In this document: piece after piece, positions 6,132 to 8,442 of the stretch
Position numbering within the stretch: the stretch's first letter is position 1
Layout of the letters: each line of letters opens with the position of its first letter
Source: DAOTYX01 sp034434635
GTDB lineage: Bacteria > Chloroflexota > Anaerolineae > B4-G1 > DUEL01
NCBI GenBank assembly: GCA_034434635.1
Contig: DAOTYX010000146.1
Span: 1 to 8,442 of the forward strand
Direction: 5' to 3'
DNA length: 8,442 nt
Position numbers and translations under genes: made by a program
The notes under the pieces: generated by a model
Database searches by the model: none
The model's input: the letters and a program-made list of their open reading frames with translations, nothing else
Told to the model about the DNA's origin: nothing

Positions 6132-7076
6132 TCAGCGTGCCGCCGAACCGGCCCCACTTTCCTGCAAGGAGGCCTTTCGCGCATAGACGGTGCACAGGTC
6201 GCCCAGATTGACCCCGACCGGCAGGCCGCGCAGCCGCAGCCGGGTAACCAGCCGCTCGGCCGGGCGGCCCAGCCAGGGCAGGAGCGCCGCCACGCGGCTC
6301 ATCAGGTAGCCCAGACGCAGGTAGCGGCCCTGGGCGCGGATGTCATTGACGGAGAAGCCAGCCTTCTCCAGCATCTGACGCAGCGTCCTGCGGTCGAAGT
6401 AGTAGAGGTGCATCTCCATCAGCCACGGCCAGCGGCGGCCCATCAGCCGGGCGAAGGGGCTGCCGATGTCAATGGTGTGGACGACGAGCAGGCCGCCGGG
6501 GCGCAGCAGGCGGTGGGCCTGACGGAGCGTCTCCAGCGGGTCCGTCAGGTGCTCGATCACGTCCCACATCGTCACCACGTCGAAGGCTCCTGCTGGCAGT
6601 TCCGCCGTGTCCAGCGTGCCCTGGAGGACGTTCAACCCACGTTTGCGCGCCTCGGCTACCGCCCAGCGGGAGGGCTCTACGCCCCAGGCATCCCAGCCGT
6701 GACGGGCGGCGATCTCGACGAAGACGCCGGTGTAGGCCCCCACGTCCAGCAACATCCGGCCGCCGGGCGGGCCGGTGAGTCGCTCCAGGGGCCGCAGGTG
6801 GTGTTCGAAGGTCAGCACCCGCCCCTCCCGCTCCTCCACATAGAGCGGGTCCTGCACCGCGATGTAGGTCTCCAGGATCTGCGCGCCATCCTGGCGTGGA
6901 TTGGCGTAGGTCAGGCCGCAGCGGCGACACTGGACGATGGTGGGGTGGACGCCGTAGCCGTTGTGCGTGCAGCGGTAGGCGTTCCAGTCCGCCAGCGATT
7001 GGCCTGGCGGCAGGGTGCTGGGGAAGCGGACCACCGCGTCATCCGCGCCGCAGAGGCCGCAGACCACCCGCTCCAT
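6132..7076 (-). CDS. Zinc-ribbon class I SAM-dependent methyltransferase
   Basis: 314 residues. Paired cysteines C6-x2-C9 and C50-x2-C53 form a probable N-terminal zinc ribbon (CGLC...CRRC), common in methyltransferases of glycan and natural-product loci. The Rossmann-type core shows motif I DVGAYTGVF (111-119), the acidic residue after strand 2 in GVEPS (132-136), FDVVTMWDVIEHL (165-177), LLRPGGLLVV (190-199), and the late segment YYFDRRTLRQMLEKAGF (225-241). The substrate is not readable; a sugar, lipid-linked sugar or polyketide-like acceptor is plausible. The ATG at 7076 shares its A with the TGA of the glycosyltransferase upstream (TGATG), a sign of translational coupling. A longer in-frame start at 7412 exists but would lie wholly inside the glycosyltransferase and precede the zinc ribbon with low-complexity sequence, so I rejected it. 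Confidence 0.9.
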   Translation of the reverse strand: MERVVCGLCGADDAVVRFPSTLPPGQSLADWNAYRCTHNGYGVHPTIVQCRRCGLTYANPRQDGAQILETYIAVQDPLYVEEREGRVLTFEHHLRPLERLTGPPGGRMLLDVGAYTGVFVEIAARHGWDAWGVEPSRWAVAEARKRGLNVLQGTLDTAELPAGAFDVVTMWDVIEHLTDPLETLRQAHRLLRPGGLLVVHTIDIGSPFARLMGRRWPWLMEMHLYYFDRRTLRQMLEKAGFSVNDIRAQGRYLRLGYLMSRVAALLPWLGRPAERLVTRLRLRGLPVGVNLGDLCTVYARKASLQESGAGSAAR

Positions 7077-7798
7077 CACCCGCCTCGGCCCCGGAGCCGT
7101 CCCCACGCCAGGCGCAGCACGGTCCACAGGGCGCGGGTGATCTCGCGGCGGGAGATCTTGGACTGGCCCAGGCGGCGGTCTTCGAAAATGATGGGCACCT
7201 CGCCGACCCGCCAGCCGGCGCGCTGGACGCCGTAGGCCATCTCGATCAGAAACGAGTAGCCGCTGGAACGGATCGCCTCCAGGTCCATGGACTCCAGCAC
7301 CTGACGGCGGTAGCAGCGGAAGGCGCCGGTCGTATCGTGGATGCGCAGGCCGAGCATCGTCCGGGCGAAGGTGTTCGCGCCCCAACTGAGCACACGACGC
7401 GGCAGCGTCCAACCCCGCGTACCGCCACCAGGCACGTAGCGCGCGCCGATAACGACGTCGTAACCGTCGGCGATCTTGTCGAGAATCGCCGGGATGTAGC
7501 GGGGGTGGTGGGAGAAGTCGGCGTCCATCGTCAGCACCCGATCGGCCCCCAGGGACAGAGCCTGGCGGAAGCCGGCGATGTGGGCCGTCCCCAATCCCAA
7601 CTTGGCCGGGCGATGGAGGACGAGGACGCGGTCGGGGCTCTCGGCGGCCAGCGCATCCGCTGCCTCACCTGTCCCGTCCGGCGAGTTGTCGTCTACCACC
7701 AGCACCCGCAATTCGACCGGCAGGTCGAGCAGTTGACGCACCAGCGGTTCGATGTTCTCCCTTTCATTATAGGTAGGCACGATGGCGATGATGGACAC
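7076..7798 (-). CDS. GT2 glycosyltransferase, polyprenol-phosphate mannose synthase-like
   Basis: 240 residues from a GTG start. It resembles the catalytic domain of dolichol/polyprenol-phosphate mannosyltransferases (DPM1 type), which move mannose from GDP-mannose to a lipid phosphate on the cytoplasmic face of the membrane; the related glucose or GlcNAc enzymes cannot be excluded. Motifs: IVPTYNERENI (6-16), VVDDNSPDGTG (34-44), the metal-binding segment MDADFSHHP (91-99), GARYVPGG (118-125), TTGAFRCYRR (156-165), GYSFLIEM (180-187), and the C-terminal IIFEDRRLGQSKIS (203-216). There is no C-terminal transmembrane domain, as in the short soluble or DPM1-like forms. The GTG at 7798 is chosen over ATGs at 7972 and 7906 because AAGGAG sits 6 nt upstream and the fold begins at SIIAIVPTYNE. 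It is coupled to the methyltransferase by TGATG. Confidence 0.93.
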   Translation of the reverse strand: MSIIAIVPTYNERENIEPLVRQLLDLPVELRVLVVDDNSPDGTGEAADALAAESPDRVLVLHRPAKLGLGTAHIAGFRQALSLGADRVLTMDADFSHHPRYIPAILDKIADGYDVVIGARYVPGGGTRGWTLPRRVLSWGANTFARTMLGLRIHDTTGAFRCYRRQVLESMDLEAIRSSGYSFLIEMAYGVQRAGWRVGEVPIIFEDRRLGQSKISRREITRALWTVLRLAWGRLRGRGG

Positions 7799-7804
7799 AG
7801 AGGT

Positions 7805-7810
7805 CTCCTT
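7805..7810 (-). promoter_or_regulatory. Shine-Dalgarno site that decides the GTG start of the glycosyltransferase
   Basis: AAGGAG on the minus strand, 6 nt before the GTG at 7796-7798. Sequence and spacing are the same as at the DUF885 gene. This, with the conserved SIIAIVPTYNE N-terminus, argues against the longer ATG start at 7972. Confidence 0.75.
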
Positions 7811-7830
7811 CGTTAGGCTTCCAGGCGGGA

Positions 7831-7859
7831 ATTGTAACGCCGTTCGGGGGAACGCGCAA
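7831..7859 (-). promoter_or_regulatory. Candidate sigma-70 promoter of the glycosyltransferase gene
   Basis: TTGCGC (7854-7859) and TACAAT (7831-7836) on the minus strand, exactly 17 bp apart, with a predicted leader of about 26 nt to the GTG at 7798. The spacer between the boxes holds an inverted repeat (7841-7854). Prediction from sequence only. Confidence 0.55.
7841..7854. promoter_or_regulatory. Inverted repeat inside the glycosyltransferase promoter, possible operator
   Basis: CGTTC-GGGG-GAACG: perfect 5-bp arms with a 4-bp centre, lying in the -10/-35 spacer and touching the -35 box. Its position suits a repressor site, but arms this short can arise by chance in GC-rich DNA. Confidence 0.35.
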
Positions 7860-7903
7860 GGATGGGCAGGTGATGGGGTGGGCCTGGCCCCCTGCCTTGA
7901 GAT

Positions 7904-7914
7904 CATGCGGCATG
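7904..7914. repeat. Short inverted repeat in the divergent intergenic region
   Basis: CATGC-G-GCATG, perfect 5-bp arms around one base, between the two divergent -35 boxes. It may be a regulator site shared by both promoters or simply chance. Apart from this, the two promoters and the 7841 repeat, I see nothing else in 7799-7993. Confidence 0.3.
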
Positions 7915-7932
7915 GTTCAACCGCGCCGCTAC

Positions 7933-7961
7933 TTGCGCCTCTGCCCCAACTGTGGTACATT
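7933..7961 (+). promoter_or_regulatory. Candidate sigma-70 promoter of the ComM/YifB gene
   Basis: TTGCGC (7933-7938) and TACATT (7956-7961), 17 bp apart, with a predicted leader of about 26 nt to the ATG at 7994. The -35 is identical to that of the divergent glycosyltransferase promoter. The -10 matches 4 of 6 consensus bases. Confidence 0.5.
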
Positions 7962-7993
7962 ATCAGGGCCAAAGCCCAACATCGGAGCCGACA

Positions 7994-8442
7994 ATGCTGG
8001 CCAAAGTCACCAGTTGTGCCCTCCTGGGCCTGGAAGGGATCCTGGTCCAGGTGGAAGTGGATGCCTCCTTCGGTCTTCCCTCACTGACCATCGTCGGCCT
8101 GCCCGACGCCGCGGTCAAGGAATCCAGCGAGCGGGTCCGTGCGGCGATCAAGAACGCCGGCCTGCAGTTCCCGCGCAAACGCCTCACCGTCAACCTGGCC
8201 CCTGCGGACATCCGCAAGGCCGGCCCTGCCTATGACCTGCCCATCGCCGTCGGCGTGTTGATCGTCTCGGAGCAGGTCTGGCCGCAGGCGACGGAGGGGG
8301 CGCTGTTCGTGGGGGAGTTGTCGCTGGATGGCACGGTGCGTCACACCAACGGCGTCCTGCCGATGGCCGCCCTGGCCCGTCAGGCAGGCCTGAAGCGGCT
8401 ATTCGTCCCGGCTGAGGATGCGCCGGAAGCCGCCCTGGTGGC
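7994..8442 (+). CDS. comM: YifB/ComM family Mg-chelatase-like AAA+ ATPase, partial (5' part)
   Basis: The first 149 residues of a protein usually about 500 long; the frame runs off the right edge. The N-terminal ChlI-type domain (PF13541) is clear: VEVDASFGLPSLTIVGLPD (20-38), AAVKESSERVRAAIKNAG (39-56), RKRLTVNLAPADIRKAG (61-77) and YDLPIAVGVL (80-89), then FVGELSLDGTVR (105-116). The Walker motifs would lie beyond the window. In naturally transformable bacteria ComM is a hexameric helicase promoting branch migration during integration of incoming DNA; in other bacteria the role is less clear, and the family is widespread regardless of competence. The ATG at 7994 has GGAG at 7984-7987, 6 nt upstream, and the promoter candidate just before. 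It diverges from the glycosyltransferase gene. Confidence 0.93.
   Translation, partial: MLAKVTSCALLGLEGILVQVEVDASFGLPSLTIVGLPDAAVKESSERVRAAIKNAGLQFPRKRLTVNLAPADIRKAGPAYDLPIAVGVLIVSEQVWPQATEGALFVGELSLDGTVRHTNGVLPMAALARQAGLKRLFVPAEDAPEAALV

Noticed and set aside
3029..6211. A 1060-codon open frame on the plus strand opposite asnS and rarA
   Set aside because: It is exactly antisense to two well-conserved genes on the minus strand. Long antisense frames are expected from GC-rich codon usage; its product shows no recognisable domain and it crosses the asnS-rarA spacer with its promoter and palindrome.
7077..7412. ATG start at 7412 for the methyltransferase (426 residues)
   Set aside because: The extra 112 residues are Arg/Pro-rich shadow sequence of the glycosyltransferase; the zinc ribbon begins right after the ATG at 7076.
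7841..7854. LexA/SOS box in front of the glycosyltransferase gene
   Set aside because: The arms read GTTC-N4-GAAC, the reverse of the Gram-positive-type GAAC-N4-GTTC box, and the downstream gene has no SOS link. Kept only as an unspecific inverted repeat.
7799..7972. ATG start at 7972 for the glycosyltransferase (298 residues)
   Set aside because: It would place the promoter and AAGGAG site inside the gene and add 58 residues unlike any GT2 N-terminus. The GTG at 7798 has a proper ribosome site.

Overview
The window is GC-rich (roughly two thirds G+C by eye), densely coded bacterial chromosome. It looks most like a member of the Chloroflexota, possibly Anaerolineae. That is an inference from the gene families, the base composition, the degenerate heptamer array and the promoter-like boxes of the form TTGCSC-N17-TACAWT; no marker gene settles the lineage. 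Seven genes lie on the minus strand and one, at the right edge, on the plus strand. No rRNA, tRNA, CRISPR array, IS element or phage gene is visible.

Right side (7994-8442, plus): the first 149 codons of a YifB/ComM-type Mg-chelatase-like AAA+ ATPase. A 195-bp divergent intergenic region (7799-7993) carries back-to-back promoter candidates. From it, on the minus strand, runs a polyprenol-phosphate-mannose-synthase-like GT2 glycosyltransferase (GTG start, 7798-7076). It overlaps by one base (TGATG) a zinc-ribbon SAM-dependent methyltransferase (7076-6132). rarA (6064-4718), a replication-fork AAA+ ATPase, follows 67 bp downstream and may share the transcript.

Middle: a 225-bp spacer (4493-4717) holds a 16-bp perfect palindrome, a 19-bp near-perfect direct repeat and a good promoter for asnS (4492-3155), the asparaginyl-tRNA synthetase. 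Left side, 42 bp downstream of asnS: a Tat-signal, cysteine-containing protein of unknown function (3112-2426), then, 7 bp later, a radical SAM/SPASM enzyme (2418-1264), then a DUF885 metallopeptidase-like gene (1298 to beyond the left edge). All read in the same direction and are closely packed, so they could be co-transcribed.

The most interesting part is the Tat-protein/radical SAM/DUF885 trio. The SPASM enzyme has every cysteine expected of a peptide- or protein-modifying maturase, and its tight neighbour is an exported cysteine protein that could be its substrate. The radical SAM frame also runs through a nine-unit TTGGARR heptamer array, which gives the enzyme a period-7 C-terminal tail and makes it overlap the start of the DUF885 gene. 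I saw no clear new defence or mobile system. The remaining genes are ordinary housekeeping and envelope functions.
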